Notes: generated from the sequence alone by a model not told the origin. Positions 18,201 through 27,217 are shown, numbered from the stretch's first letter. The stretch is 64,000 nucleotides of DNA from Legionella wadsworthii DSM 21896 = ATCC 33877 (GCF_000701265.1 NZ_KL370759.1:1018588-1082587); one strand, 5' to 3'. Made by a program: numbers and translations.

Positions 18201-20155
18201 TTTTCTGCTTGACCAAACCAAACCTTGGCAAATGCATTTTGAAATAGTTCTTTAATTTCATCAAGATCAAACTCAATTGGTTTGTTATATTGCATGGCAA
18301 ACTCATTTATCCATGAAACATTACCGTCGTCAAATTTTAAGGAGTATGGACGTTCACTGATAGCACGCAAACCTAATTTTTCTAATATGGGCAGTACATC
18401 GGATAAAGGAATGGTTGAGTCATGTTGGTATACTTTTAATTTAAAGCTATTTTCTGATTCATCCAGTGGTTTATAAAAATTGATACCTAATGGCTGCTCG
18501 GGTGTCAGTAATTCGATATGTTTGATGTCATAAACTGCAGTCCTCGCAGAAAATACATCGGAGTAGGCACCTGGAAATGCATTTTTATAACGAGCATATA
18601 AACTATTTGCCTGCTCTTCTCCATAAGCCTCATACAGATGAGTTTGTAAGTCATCCGTCCATGACCGGCCTGCTTCAATCAGCTTTCTTTCAATTTCTTT
18701 CAAATCAAAATCAAGCGGTACATCTGGATTGATTTTGATAATAAAATGAATACGAGCAAGGACTGATTCGGTAAATTGTTGTGAATAGGTTGTTTCAATG
18801 GAGTTAAAACTTTCATCAAGAATTCTCTTCATAGCCAACCTTAACTCCGTATTTATCCTGTCTTTAGGCACATAGACCAAGCAGGAGACAAAACGGTGAT
18901 AGACATCAACACGCGCGAATAACCGGATTCGTTTCCTATCTTGCATGTAAAAAATACCCATTGCAATTTCTAAAAGCTCATCCTCTGTTCCTTGGATTAA
19001 GTCATCCCGCGGCAGGGTTTCTAAAATATTTAATAGCACTTTACCTGCATGGCTGCGTGGGTTTAATTTTGAATTTTCCATGATGAGCGCTACCTTACGT
19101 CTCAAAAATGGAATTTGTTTGGGATTCGTATGATATGCAGCAGAGGTATACAAACCAATAATTCTTCTTTCGCCGATGACTTTTCCATGTTCATTAAATC
19201 TTTTAATTCCTATGTAATCGGTATAAGCATCGCGATGAACGCTTGCTAATGTATTTGTCTTTGAAGTGACTAATATCCGTGGAGATAAAGTAAATTCGCG
19301 AGCTTCAGGCGCCATAGCAGAAATACTACGTTTCCTGGATTTGGTGACATTTTCACGTAATAGACCTAGCCCAGTATTGGGGATAGCTTGCAAAACAGTT
19401 TCTTTACCTTTTTCGACCAGCTCATAATCTCTCATACCAAGAAAAGTAAAATGATGATCTTCAATCCAATGTAAAAATGCTTTGGTTTCTTCTACTTCAT
19501 CTAAATCAAGTACGGAAGAGACTTTATCTATCTCTGCAATTGCCTCACGAACTTCAGAACGCATTTTTTCCCAATCTTCATAAACAACTCTATTATCTTC
19601 TAGAGCCTGCTCACATCGACTGTGTAATTCTTCTAATACCTTGGGATCAGTTTGTCTGTCTATTTCGAGAAATATGGGAGCCTCATGAATCACGCCTTTT
19701 TCGTCTGTTAGTTTATTACGAGGTAGAATTTCACATATTCGATTGTTTTTATCTCTTTTAACGCGAATACCACCCATGTGAATGGTGAGATGTGACGAGA
19801 GGCCCATTCTATGAATTACCAAGCGTATAGAATCAACTAAAAAAGGCATGTCATCGCATATTACCTCTACAACAGTATGGGTTGTTTGCCATCCGTTTCG
19901 CTCGTAATCAGGATTATAAATTCTAATCTTTGTTTCTTTAGGAGCACGCTCTGCAATTAATGACCAGAAATTAACCACAGCACCATATAGATCGTCAATT
20001 GTCCACGCGCTCAGATCTTCCATAGCAACTGTACCATACAGCTGTTTGGCAAATTCGGCGCAAAACTCGGATTGGTCACCAACCATAGAGCTTTTAATTT
20101 TATCTACAATGGCTTCAATTAATACATCTTTACCCTCTTCAAATTTATAAGACAT
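15272..20155 (-). CDS. gdhB: Large NAD-specific glutamate dehydrogenase (about 180 kDa class)
   Basis: 1627 residues, matching the L-GDH180 class (about 1600 residues in Pseudomonas and Streptomyces). It deaminates glutamate to 2-oxoglutarate with NAD, a catabolic role. The catalytic dehydrogenase core lies about residues 750-1280, with GGLRWSDRREDFRTEI, the active-site lysine in VPSGAKGGFVPKF, DKGTATFSDLANAIS and GIGDMAGDVFGNGML. The N-terminal ~700 residues are the regulatory ACT-like part of the family (VEVICDDMPFLVDSIR, DRKRIRLFARVDVYHRF). Legionella-type bacteria use amino acids as main carbon source, so a large catabolic GDH fits. It follows an aldehyde dehydrogenase gene but a hairpin lies between. 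Confidence 0.95.
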   Translation of the reverse strand: MSYKFEEGKDVLIEAIVDKIKSSMVGDQSEFCAEFAKQLYGTVAMEDLSAWTIDDLYGAVVNFWSLIAERAPKETKIRIYNPDYERNGWQTTHTVVEVICDDMPFLVDSIRLVIHRMGLSSHLTIHMGGIRVKRDKNNRICEILPRNKLTDEKGVIHEAPIFLEIDRQTDPKVLEELHSRCEQALEDNRVVYEDWEKMRSEVREAIAEIDKVSSVLDLDEVEETKAFLHWIEDHHFTFLGMRDYELVEKGKETVLQAIPNTGLGLLRENVTKSRKRSISAMAPEAREFTLSPRILVTSKTNTLASVHRDAYTDYIGIKRFNEHGKVIGERRIIGLYTSAAYHTNPKQIPFLRRKVALIMENSKLNPRSHAGKVLLNILETLPRDDLIQGTEDELLEIAMGIFYMQDRKRIRLFARVDVYHRFVSCLVYVPKDRINTELRLAMKRILDESFNSIETTYSQQFTESVLARIHFIIKINPDVPLDFDLKEIERKLIEAGRSWTDDLQTHLYEAYGEEQANSLYARYKNAFPGAYSDVFSARTAVYDIKHIELLTPEQPLGINFYKPLDESENSFKLKVYQHDSTIPLSDVLPILEKLGLRAISERPYSLKFDDGNVSWINEFAMQYNKPIEFDLDEIKELFQNAFAKVWFGQAENDGFNQLVLAAGLNWREVAVLRTYAKYFKQIGITFSQDYMETALNNNVAIAKKLVRLFEIRSNPENDPNREDRFADLSIEILNDLDTVSNLDEDKIIRQYIHAISATLRTNFYQINEDGHHKPYISLKLNSKIIPGVPKPHPMFEIFVYSPRFEGVHLRGGKVARGGLRWSDRREDFRTEILGLMKAQQVKNSVIVPSGAKGGFVPKFLPVNGTREEIMTEGIGCYQLFIRGLLDITDNYIEGMVVKPENVVCHDEDDPYLVVAADKGTATFSDLANAISLEYGFWLGDAFASGGSIGYDHKKMGITAKGAWESVKRHFYELDMDIEHHDFTVVGIGDMAGDVFGNGMLLSKHIKLLGAFNHIHIFIDPNPDAESSYKERERLFHLPRSSWTDYDKKLISKGGGVFNRNAKSIPVSKEMQAAFGIKQTEIEPNELIKAILKAKVDLLWSAGIGTYVKASTESNSNVGDRSNDATRINAKQLRCKVVGEGGNLGLTQLARVEYSLNGGMVYTDFIDNSGGVNCSDKEVNIKILLNGIVAVGDLTEKQRNELLIEMTDEVSKLVLRDNFLQTRAISLTASQPIQALDLQSRYISDLERTGKIDRNLEYLPDDKVIMERKLMGKGLMRPCIAVLMCYSKTILKEQILASGVPEESYMTQFLINSFPKPLQERFSKQMQSHPLKREIIATKLSNIIVNEMGFTYIYRLQDETGAPVSAIVRAYIITRSVLNLESVWKQIEDLGTKISSKKQIEMMMLYSRLARRITRWFLRSQRRSMDISDVVKLYAQGIVELKMSIPGILNEERRAKYDAHLQILVEEGIPPNLAHDLTVTRGLFAATDIIDIADKREMNVAQVAEIYFGIGEYLDLAWIRKQIIMHPSENHWESLSREALRDDLDWQQRQLTAGLINFEVDNPDVQARLAAWGESHRALIQRWRFILADLKASQVLNYTMFFVAIRELLDLTQTTLQSYSMVEQESMV

Positions 20156-20223
20156 TGTTATTTTACCCCGTCGACTTTGCCTCAGCTCTACAGCGAGAAT
20201 TGTGTTTAAAATATAAATAACCA

Positions 20224-20267
20224 GCCACTCTCCTCAGGACAGTACATGACTGGCTAAAGTGAGTGGC
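20224..20267 (-). terminator. Possible terminator between aldehyde dehydrogenase and glutamate dehydrogenase genes
   Basis: Outer stem GCCACTC / GAGTGGC with a 30-base loop that can itself pair (CAGT...ACTG). Read on the minus strand it is followed by a T-rich stretch (TTATTTATATTTT), so it can end the upstream aldehyde dehydrogenase transcript. It could equally be a leader structure of the glutamate dehydrogenase mRNA. Confidence 0.4.
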
Positions 20268-20303
20268 AATAAAAATTATATGTTACTCAAAACATGAATT
20301 ATC

Positions 20304-21677
20304 TTAATCATTACTTATAGCTATGGTTTTTGTGTTTACAAACTCCAATATACCTTCTTTTGATAATTCACGGCCATAACCAGATTCTCTAATTCCACCA
20401 AAAGGTAATCTTGGATCAGAAGCTACAAATGCGTTCACAAAACAAGCTCCTGCTTCTATTTCATAGGTAGCAATATGCTCACCTTTTTCCAAATCACGAG
20501 TAAATACTGCTGCCCCTAAGCCATATTGGCTTTGATTTGCATAAGCGATTCCTTCTTCCTCATTATTGGCTGTAATAATGGCAATTACTGGGCCAAATAA
20601 CTCTTCATCAAAAGCGGGCATTCCAGGCGTTACATCTGTTAGCATTGTTGGTGGATAATAAAAACCTTTTCCTTCCGGAATTATACCACCTACCAATAAT
20701 TTAGCACCCAGTTTCAATGATTTTTCTACTTGAGAATGCAAATTTTCTCGTAAATCAGAGCGGGCTAATGGGCCAAGCTGGATTTGTGAATCCAAGGGAT
20801 CACCCATTTTAAATGTGGCCATTTGTTCTTTTATTTTCTGTACCAATTCTTTTTCAACTGATTTTAAAACAATGATGCGTTTCGCAGCAATACAGACCTG
20901 TCCTGAATTGTTAAGTCTTGAATTCACAATACAACGCGCGGCGAGGTCGAGATCGGCGTCTTCTAGTACCAAATAGGGATCACTTCCACCAAGCTCCAAT
21001 ACCGATTTTTTTAAAAATTTCCCTGCATGACTCGCAACCGCACTGCCTGCACGCCCACTTCCGGTCAATGTAACTGCTATGACAGACGCGTGTTCAATAA
21101 TTTTGGCTGCCCCTTCGTTATCCACGATTAAATGCTGAAATACATGTTTCGGAAAGCCTGCTTCTAAAAATAATTCCTCTATTTTATTTCCAGTACCGGT
21201 TGAAGCAGGCGCATGCTTTAATACCGCAGCATTACCCGCCATCAGCGTGGGGACAGCAAAGCGAAAAACTTGCCAAAAAGGAAAATTCCAAGGCATGATC
21301 GCAAACACAATACCCAGTGGAAGATGACATACTTTGGCTTTTTTCATTTCAGTTTTAATTATTTTAGGCGCTAGATATTCTTCTGCATGTTCCGCATAAT
21401 GGGCGCATAGCCAGGCACATTTATTGATCTCTGCGATGCCTGCAGTAATGGGTTTACCCATCTCAGTTGCCATTAAATGTGCCAGTTCTTCTGTTTTTGA
21501 TTTTAAGAGTTCGGCAAGTCTCAACATCAAGGCTTTTCTTTTGCTAAATGGAGTTTTTTTCCAATCCAGATAGGCTTTATGCGATTCTTCAAGCTTTTTA
21601 TCAATTTCCCGGTCATCCAAACAATGATAACTTTGAATGATTTGTTCTGTTGCGGGATTTACAGTTTGAATTATCAT
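20304..21677 (-). CDS. NAD(P)-dependent succinate semialdehyde dehydrogenase (Sad/YneI-like)
   Basis: 457 residues, aldehyde dehydrogenase family. Catalytic glutamate in VLELGGSDPYLV and catalytic cysteine in NSGQVCIAAKR are both present; FAIMPWNFPFWQVFR and the C-terminal LPFGGIRESGYGRELS are typical. The short length and the SGQVCIAAKR form point to the YneI/Sad group, which oxidises succinate semialdehyde to succinate. Start ATG 21677 is preceded by GGAGAT; an in-frame ATG at 21779 would add 34 non-homologous residues. Exact substrate is inferred. Confidence 0.87.
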   Translation of the reverse strand: MIIQTVNPATEQIIQSYHCLDDREIDKKLEESHKAYLDWKKTPFSKRKALMLRLAELLKSKTEELAHLMATEMGKPITAGIAEINKCAWLCAHYAEHAEEYLAPKIIKTEMKKAKVCHLPLGIVFAIMPWNFPFWQVFRFAVPTLMAGNAAVLKHAPASTGTGNKIEELFLEAGFPKHVFQHLIVDNEGAAKIIEHASVIAVTLTGSGRAGSAVASHAGKFLKKSVLELGGSDPYLVLEDADLDLAARCIVNSRLNNSGQVCIAAKRIIVLKSVEKELVQKIKEQMATFKMGDPLDSQIQLGPLARSDLRENLHSQVEKSLKLGAKLLVGGIIPEGKGFYYPPTMLTDVTPGMPAFDEELFGPVIAIITANNEEEGIAYANQSQYGLGAAVFTRDLEKGEHIATYEIEAGACFVNAFVASDPRLPFGGIRESGYGRELSKEGILEFVNTKTIAISND

Positions 21678-21887
21678 GATATCTCCATACAGAATAGAAG
21701 TAATTAAATGAAAAGTTATTAACTCTCCTTGCGCACTACTTTTGATTATTGATACTATTTTTATATTTTTAGTATTCAAAAAAACAACAGTAGTTTAAAC
21801 CAATGTTGGGACAATTAATAATTTTTTGAAATCCATATATAAGAAAGAATGCAAGCAGATGGTTTTCTATTAACACTAGGATAATTA

Positions 21888-22652
21888 ATGAACTTAAGCA
21901 AACGGCAATTCCACCCATTACACTACGTAGCGGCGTGGTCAGTGCATCTTTTTACTGCAAGCGCGGCATGTATCGGTGTATTCTCGTTAGTAAAGATTTA
22001 CCAGCATGAATATATTTTTGCTTTATGGTTAATGCTGGTCACTGTGGTTATCGATGCAGTTGATGGAAGCCTTGCCCGTCTTGTCAATATAAAAACAATT
22101 TTGCCCAAGATAGATGGTGCGCTCCTAGACAATATCGTTGATTATTTAAATTACGTGATTACGCCATGTTTTTTCTTGCTCGTAAAACCCGATATGCTTC
22201 CCTCTGAATACTCAGTTTTCCTTATTGCCGCAGTATCCATTACATCTGCATATCAATTTTGTCAATCGGATGCCAAAACGCCCGATCATTTTTTTAAAGG
22301 GTTTCCATGTTATTGGAATATTACTGTTTTTTACATGTTTATCTTTGATACTTCTGCGAGTACCAATGCAATTATACTTACCATTCTTTCAATATTAATT
22401 TTTATACCAGTAAAATATGTATACCCTTCGAGACTGGATTACTTAACAGAATCCAAAGTATTAAAAATACTCATGCATTTCTGCTCAGCAATATATGCTG
22501 TTTGCTCCATTTGTTTGATTATTAGTTACCCAATTACAAATATAATTTGCCTTACACTGTCTATGGCTTACGTTGCAATGTATATTTCCTTAAGTTTTTA
22601 TAGAACTTACTCTCCTATGATTAAGGAAAAATTTGCTGCACAACGGGAATAA
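21888..22652 (+). CDS. pcs: Phosphatidylcholine synthase (CDP-alcohol phosphatidyltransferase)
   Basis: 254 residues with about seven or eight membrane segments. The CDP-alcohol phosphotransferase motif D-x2-DG-x2-AR-x8-G-x3-D-x3-D is intact (DAVDGSLAR, then DGALLDNIVDYLN). The length, N-terminal HPLHYVAAWSVHLFTASAA and extended motif fit bacterial Pcs, which makes phosphatidylcholine in one step from CDP-diacylglycerol and choline at the inner membrane. Legionella is known to contain phosphatidylcholine made this way. A phosphatidylserine synthase is the main alternative but fits less well in length and N-terminus. Confidence 0.85.
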   Translation: MNLSKRQFHPLHYVAAWSVHLFTASAACIGVFSLVKIYQHEYIFALWLMLVTVVIDAVDGSLARLVNIKTILPKIDGALLDNIVDYLNYVITPCFFLLVKPDMLPSEYSVFLIAAVSITSAYQFCQSDAKTPDHFFKGFPCYWNITVFYMFIFDTSASTNAIILTILSILIFIPVKYVYPSRLDYLTESKVLKILMHFCSAIYAVCSICLIISYPITNIICLTLSMAYVAMYISLSFYRTYSPMIKEKFAAQRE

Positions 22653-22729
22653 TTCTATTTTTTTATCGTGGGATAGACTTTGTTTTTTTTATGATTAAAA
22701 TACCCACAAGTATAATAATTGAGGTCGCT

Positions 22730-23218
22730 ATGTCTTTATTTCGTAAAATGAATAAAACGATAATTTTATCATCCCTTTTAATCAGCCCTGTCCATGCTGC
22801 AAGTACATTTCCCAGAGGCTGTGAAGTCACAGGGTTTGGCTTTAATCAAAATTATCTCATTTTAAATGAGACTGGAGATCAATCTTATTATTTAATTCAA
22901 AATCATTCGAACACACGTATCGAATTGGAACGTGCCAATAATGAAGAAGCGTTTATGAGCCCTCCTTTACGTGCTACCTTAGATCCAATGAATTGGGGAG
23001 CATTCGCATCGGATGTAAAAAATTTAAATTTTAAATGTTATAAACGCATAGAGGAAAACACTTCTCAGGTAGACTGCCGTAATGTTTTAGAGGTATGCCA
23101 ATACCCAAGAGTCAAGTTTGCTTTAAGTAATATGGGTAATTATTGGATTTCCTTTAATAAACCTCAAGGCACAATAATACAAGAGTCAGTAGCTAAAGGG
23201 ATTTACTTAAAATGGTGA
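22730..23218 (+). CDS. Exported protein of unknown function
   Basis: 162 residues from the ATG at 22730, which has GAGGTCGCT directly upstream (an earlier in-frame ATG at 22691 has none). An N-terminal signal peptide ends near SPVHA-ASTFP. The mature part has cysteines in PRGCEVTG, FKCYKRI, DCRNVLEVCQY, suggesting two disulphides, and a beta-rich composition. The pattern recalls the small exported 'enhanced entry' proteins (EnhB-like) of Legionella, but I cannot confirm this from memory. It abuts the next membrane protein gene and the two are probably one transcript. Confidence 0.7.
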   Translation: MSLFRKMNKTIILSSLLISPVHAASTFPRGCEVTGFGFNQNYLILNETGDQSYYLIQNHSNTRIELERANNEEAFMSPPLRATLDPMNWGAFASDVKNLNFKCYKRIEENTSQVDCRNVLEVCQYPRVKFALSNMGNYWISFNKPQGTIIQESVAKGIYLKW

Positions 23219-23221
23219 TGC

Positions 23222-23737
23222 GTGACTATAAAAATATTTATTTTTATAGGGTTGATTGGATCACTTATCATCTTATATGGTCTCTTAATTTATTTTGGGA
23301 CCACTCCACCTAAGCTGCACTCCCAACTTTACTATTTTATTGGCGGGCTCGCATTACTTTTAACTGCTATTTATTTTAGAATGCTTTACTTCATTGCCCT
23401 GCAATTGATACTCATTGCAGGACACGCTGCCATTTTGTTAGGTAGCGGCCCTTATACTCAATTTTTTCTACCTATTTTAATGTGCTGTCAACTCCTTACT
23501 TTTTATTTAATGTTTGGCAGGGAAAATAGCGTTTTTTTAATATTGGGTATTTTTGGCATTGCTTTGCTTTCGATGGGATTTGCTTATAATGATAAATGGA
23601 TTTTTTTTTCAGGAAGTACTTTTGTAGCCATTTATGCTTATTACAGTGGGTACAAAGGAATACCTCCTTCTTATATTTGGGCAATTTTGAATACAGTAAT
23701 TGCTCTACTTGCCCTTTATAGAATTCTTTTAGTGTAA
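23222..23737 (+). CDS. Polytopic membrane protein, unknown function
   Basis: 171 residues, mostly hydrophobic, with five or six predicted membrane segments (for example IFIFIGLIGSLIILYGLLIY at the start and AILNTVIALLALYRILLV at the end). Start is GTG, three bases after the stop of the exported protein gene; no ATG in this frame is near. No motif that I recognise. Gene spacing indicates co-expression with the upstream exported protein. Confidence 0.65.
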   Translation: MTIKIFIFIGLIGSLIILYGLLIYFGTTPPKLHSQLYYFIGGLALLLTAIYFRMLYFIALQLILIAGHAAILLGSGPYTQFFLPILMCCQLLTFYLMFGRENSVFLILGIFGIALLSMGFAYNDKWIFFSGSTFVAIYAYYSGYKGIPPSYIWAILNTVIALLALYRILLV

Positions 23738-23836
23738 TTTTTAAAATTACTAATATCTCGAATCAGATTTTTATTTTCCAAATCATTATCTGGAGCTAAA
23801 AATCATAAATGAAATAGTGTCAAGAAATGGATTGAT

Positions 23837-23867
23837 AGCCTGAGCGGTTCAACCTTAAACCCAGGCT
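23837..23867 (-). terminator. Hairpin downstream of rplI
   Basis: Stem AGCCTG / CAGGCT with inner GGTT / AACC pairing, 11 bases after the rplI stop on the minus strand and between convergent genes. The following bases are only moderately T-rich. Confidence 0.4.
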
Positions 23868-23878
23868 AGAGATAATGG

Positions 23879-24328
23879 TTACTTGGCTGGAACAATTTCG
23901 ATTTGTAATTTTGCAATAACATCGCTATGAACATGTATTTCAACAACGAAATTGCCGATTGAATGAAGAGGACCTTCTGGCAATACAATTTCACGTTTGA
24001 CTACATCAATATTTTTTTCAGCTAAAGCTTCTTTGATTTCATTCACACCAACGGAACCGTATAATTTGCCTTCATCACTTGCCATAGCTGGAATTACTAA
24101 TGTGGTGTCATTAAATTTAGCAGCTCTCTGCTCAGCAGTAGATAAAGATTGCTGGGCTTTTTTCTCGAGCTCAGCACGACGCTCTTCGAATAATTCAATG
24201 TTTTTTTGTGTAGCAAACACAGCTTTATTTTGTGGAATTAGGAAATTACGGCCATAACCTGATTTTACATTCACTTTATCACCCAGATTACCTAAATTTC
24301 TCACTTTTTCTAATAAGATAACTTCCAT
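23879..24328 (-). CDS. rplI: 50S ribosomal protein L9
   Basis: 149 residues, full length. The N-terminal [22 protein letters not shown] and [18 protein letters not shown] segments are diagnostic of L9, followed by the long connecting helix (about 40-75) and the C-terminal domain ending LQIEIVPAK. Last gene of the rpsF-rpsR-x-rplI cluster. Confidence 0.97.
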   Translation of the reverse strand: MEVILLEKVRNLGNLGDKVNVKSGYGRNFLIPQNKAVFATQKNIELFEERRAELEKKAQQSLSTAEQRAAKFNDTTLVIPAMASDEGKLYGSVGVNEIKEALAEKNIDVVKREIVLPEGPLHSIGNFVVEIHVHSDVIAKLQIEIVPAK

Positions 24329-24340
24329 CTTAATTACCCC

Positions 24341-25243
24341 TTAAATTGACTCGCCAACCCTAGAAGGGAAATACGATCTAAAATTAACTAAACTATCTAA
24401 TGAACCAAGGACAATGTAGGCACATAAAACAAAAGTTGGTTTCACCAATATTAACACTGTTAGTAAAATGAATAACCTAACTTGTTTTTTACGAGAAGAA
24501 AAATAATATACCAAACCAAAACCGGAAGCTAAAAAATAACAAAGCACTATGGGAAGCACATTCATAGCCAAAGGAATCTCATAAAATGCTGCTAAAGAAA
24601 CAGCCATTAAGACTATAAATGAAAGCTTGCCACTTCGAAAAGTCATTAATTCATTCCTAAAACCACCCGGTAAAAATAATTTTGCTTGTATTGCTCGTGC
24701 AAACATCAAGGATATTATTGAAGAGACAATAATGCTTAATATTTGAATTCCAAAAAATAATTGTGCCAAAACATCAGAGTTTATGGTATTAAGACTAGGC
24801 TCAACTAATTCCTGGTATTGCGTCAAAACAAGCTTAAATAAATTAAATTGCTCCATTATAAAGCCGGGAGCCAATATCTGAATGAAAAAACTTCCCAAAA
24901 AGGCCAGAATAAAAAACATTCCAGCTACTGACTGCCATCGCTCAGTATGTCGCAAACTTAATCCTGCGAAATAACATGGAAGATAGGCAATGAGTGTATT
25001 TATTAGTGCTCCGGATAATGGTACCAACATCATCAATGGAACAGAATGAATAACGAGCGCAGGCAATAAAACATCAAAACCGGATTTTGCACCCTTTCTT
25101 AATGTGATCAAACTGACTAATGCAACAGAAATCCAAGATGCAAAAGGCAATATTGAAAATATAACAGCATAAATAATAGCTTGCTGTTTGCTTTCAAGAA
25201 TTGCATTACATTGTCTTGTAATAAAATTGCTAGCGCGCATCAT
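24341..25243 (-). CDS. DUF2232-type polytopic membrane protein between rpsR and rplI
   Basis: 300 residues with about eight membrane segments, for example AVIFSILPFASWISVALVSLITLR and the C-terminal LFILLTVLILVKPTFVLCAYIVLG. Position between rpsR and rplI, size and topology match the DUF2232 (YybS-like) proteins found there in many gammaproteobacteria. Function unknown; an ECF-transporter-like substrate component has been suggested for the fold. Twelve bases from rpsR and rplI on either side, so it is part of the ribosomal operon. Confidence 0.75.
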   Translation of the reverse strand: MMRASNFITRQCNAILESKQQAIIYAVIFSILPFASWISVALVSLITLRKGAKSGFDVLLPALVIHSVPLMMLVPLSGALINTLIAYLPCYFAGLSLRHTERWQSVAGMFFILAFLGSFFIQILAPGFIMEQFNLFKLVLTQYQELVEPSLNTINSDVLAQLFFGIQILSIIVSSIISLMFARAIQAKLFLPGGFRNELMTFRSGKLSFIVLMAVSLAAFYEIPLAMNVLPIVLCYFLASGFGLVYYFSSRKKQVRLFILLTVLILVKPTFVLCAYIVLGSLDSLVNFRSYFPSRVGESI

Positions 25244-25255
25244 TGACTTATTATT

Positions 25256-25483
25256 TTATTTATGGCTATCGCAATAAGGCAATAAACCCAGGAATCTAGC
25301 CTGCATAATTGCTCTTGCTAATTGCCTTTGAAAACGAGTTTGCGTACCAGTAATACGACTTGGAACAATTTTACCCGTTTCAGAAATGTAATTTTTTAAC
25401 AGATTGATATCTTTATAATCAATTTCATTACCGCCTTCAGCACTAAAACGGCACATTTTTTTTCTGCGAAAATAAGCTGACAT
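25256..25483 (-). CDS. rpsR: 30S ribosomal protein S18
   Basis: 75 residues, complete. Core segment [23 protein letters not shown] is diagnostic, followed by [19 protein letters not shown]18 forms a dimer with S6 in the small subunit platform; its gene follows rpsF by 14 bases. Confidence 0.97.
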   Translation of the reverse strand: MSAYFRRKKMCRFSAEGGNEIDYKDINLLKNYISETGKIVPSRITGTQTRFQRQLARAIMQARFLGLLPYCDSHK

Positions 25484-25497
25484 ATTTAGGACTCCTC

Positions 25498-25836
25498 TTA
25501 AGCAGATCTGGTTTCTTTTTCTTTCTTCATCAAAACAGACTCAGTAGTAATTGCTTGTTTTTGACGAGTAATTAAATTTCGGATTATTGCATCATTGAAT
25601 TTGAATGCATTTTTAATTTCTTCCAGAGCTTCGAGGCTACACTCGATGTTCATAAGAATATAATGAGCTTTGTGTACGTCACTGATTGGATAAGCTAATT
25701 GACGTCGGCCCAAATCTTCTTTACGATGGATAACTCCATTGTGCTTACTTATGATCCCCTCATAGCGCTCTACCATTGCTGGTACTTGTTCGCTTTGGTC
25801 AGGGTGCACAAGAAACATAATTTCATAATGTCTCAT
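25498..25836 (-). CDS. rpsF: 30S ribosomal protein S6
   Basis: 112 residues. N-terminal [19 protein letters not shown] and the central [22 protein letters not shown] are diagnostic of S6. The C-terminal tail is short and charged, as is usual. Start ATG at 25836 with AAGGAG upstream. First gene of the rpsF-rpsR-membrane protein-rplI transcript. Confidence 0.97.
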   Translation of the reverse strand: MRHYEIMFLVHPDQSEQVPAMVERYEGIISKHNGVIHRKEDLGRRQLAYPISDVHKAHYILMNIECSLEALEEIKNAFKFNDAIIRNLITRQKQAITTESVLMKKEKETRSA

Positions 25837-25862
25837 GATTTCTCCTTATGGATAATAGCCTC

Positions 25863-25879
25863 CTGTTTTCTTAAAACAG
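25863..25879 (-). promoter_or_regulatory. Small hairpin in the rpsF leader
   Basis: A perfect 7-bp stem (CTGTTTT / AAAACAG) with a three-base loop lies just upstream of the rpsF ribosome site on the minus strand. S6:S18 is known to bind a leader structure in several bacteria; the conserved CCG bulge of that motif is not seen here, so a regulatory role is only a possibility. Confidence 0.25.
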
Positions 25880-26114
25880 TAAGGCAAGGTTTAAAAAAAG
25901 CTGCTAATTATAACCATTTTAGTCGCATCATACAATTATCAATCAATAAAATTAATAAAATAACCGTTAGAAGACCTCAAATATACAACTAATAAATTTT
26001 TTTAGATATTTTGTATTGATTTATAGTGACAAATATCTATGAATTGGGTTACCGTGCATAAACAAAATGTCATTGATTTATAATCAACTTATTTAAATGT
26101 TTCAGAGGTTATTA

Positions 26115-26315
26115 ATGGATATAATTTCTCTTCAGTTTGAAGAACCTTTAATGATTCATATTGGTGATACTGCAGTTAAAATTCTAGCTTTTAAGACCCA
26201 AGAGCACGGCAATATAAAATTTGGTGTCGACGCTCCTAGGTCTGTTAATGTGCATAGGGAGGAAATCTTTCATGCCATTAAACTAAAACAGCAACTACTA
26301 GATACTGTGGATTAG
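26115..26315 (+). CDS. CsrA/RsmA-family protein (divergent paralogue)
   Basis: 66 residues, ATG at 26115 with AGAGGTT upstream. The CsrA core is recognisable: PLMIHIGDTAVKILAF and FGVDAPRSVNVHREEIFHAI correspond to strands 2-5 and the C-terminal helix, with the RNA-contacting arginine of VHREEI kept. The first strand, LILTRRVGE in canonical CsrA, reads IISLQFEEP here, so the usual Thr-Arg-Arg contacts are missing. CsrA proteins bind GGA motifs in mRNA leaders. Legionella carry several CsrA paralogues besides the main one. The gene stands 11 bases before a PAP2-type gene. Confidence 0.85.
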   Translation: MDIISLQFEEPLMIHIGDTAVKILAFKTQEHGNIKFGVDAPRSVNVHREEIFHAIKLKQQLLDTVD

Positions 26316-26326
26316 CTCATCTAAAA

Positions 26327-27217
26327 ATGAGACAGGTATCAACGGGTACAATTCTCTTCCTTTCAAGCATAGTTATGGCCTTAGCCTTTGCTATCTTTGG
26401 GATTAATTATTTTTTTTATAAATATCCAGGGAATAACTATTTTCCTGATAATATCCCTTTCCTTGTTTCAGTATTAATTCTTTTGAACAGCGGGCTTCAT
26501 CTCTACTTTCCAAAAGAGAATCAGCTTAAAAAAATAGGTAGAGAATTAATATATTTCTTTTCAATAATGTGTATTATTGCCTTTGCTACCAATGCAGTGC
26601 AGTTAACCCCTTTTCCTATTATTGATCCCTATCTAGTACTATTAGAAGAAAAAATGAAGATCAATATGGTTTCGATACTAGCCTGGACTCACAATCACCC
26701 TCATTTTAAATATATTCTTAGTTTCATTTATGACAGCCTTACCTATCAAATGAGTATTTTGCCTTTAATCGTTATTCTTTTCGGTAAATTTCATTTAATT
26801 CGGGAGTTTTATTTTTATTTATTATGTACTGTCTTGATTGGTTTTGGATTCTACTACTTTTTTCCTACCATTGCTCCTGCAAGTATCATTCATAGTCCAT
26901 ACTTCTTAAGCGAGCAAATGGACACCGGGTTAAAGTTTAATCAAATTCATCATCATATGATACCTACTACCAACGAGGGAGGTTTAATTGCACTTCCTTC
27001 TTTCCATACAATCTGGGCAGTTTTATGTGTGAATCTTGTTAGAGAATGGCCGATTATTTGTATGTTGCTGCTGCTCAATAATATATTGCTCATTGCATCA
27101 TGTGTTTTGTTGGGCTGGCATTATGTCATTGATATCATTGGGGGTTTTATTGTTTTATCCATAAGCTATTTTTTATTAACCATCTGGACTAAAAATACAA
27201 AAATTCGAAAGTCGTAA
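26327..27217 (+). CDS. PAP2/Aur1-type membrane phosphatase
   Basis: 296 residues, six to eight membrane segments. Two parts of the PAP2 motif set are visible near the C-terminus: IALPSFHTIWAVL (S-x-H form) and LLGWHYVIDIIGG (H and D), with a long preceding region typical of the inositol-phosphorylceramide-synthase-like PAP2_3 group. Such enzymes remove or transfer phospho-headgroups of lipids at the membrane. The first motif (KxxxxxxRP) is not evident. It begins 11 bases after the CsrA-like gene with no clear ribosome site of its own, suggesting coupling. Confidence 0.75.
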   Translation: MRQVSTGTILFLSSIVMALAFAIFGINYFFYKYPGNNYFPDNIPFLVSVLILLNSGLHLYFPKENQLKKIGRELIYFFSIMCIIAFATNAVQLTPFPIIDPYLVLLEEKMKINMVSILAWTHNHPHFKYILSFIYDSLTYQMSILPLIVILFGKFHLIREFYFYLLCTVLIGFGFYYFFPTIAPASIIHSPYFLSEQMDTGLKFNQIHHHMIPTTNEGGLIALPSFHTIWAVLCVNLVREWPIICMLLLLNNILLIASCVLLGWHYVIDIIGGFIVLSISYFLLTIWTKNTKIRKS

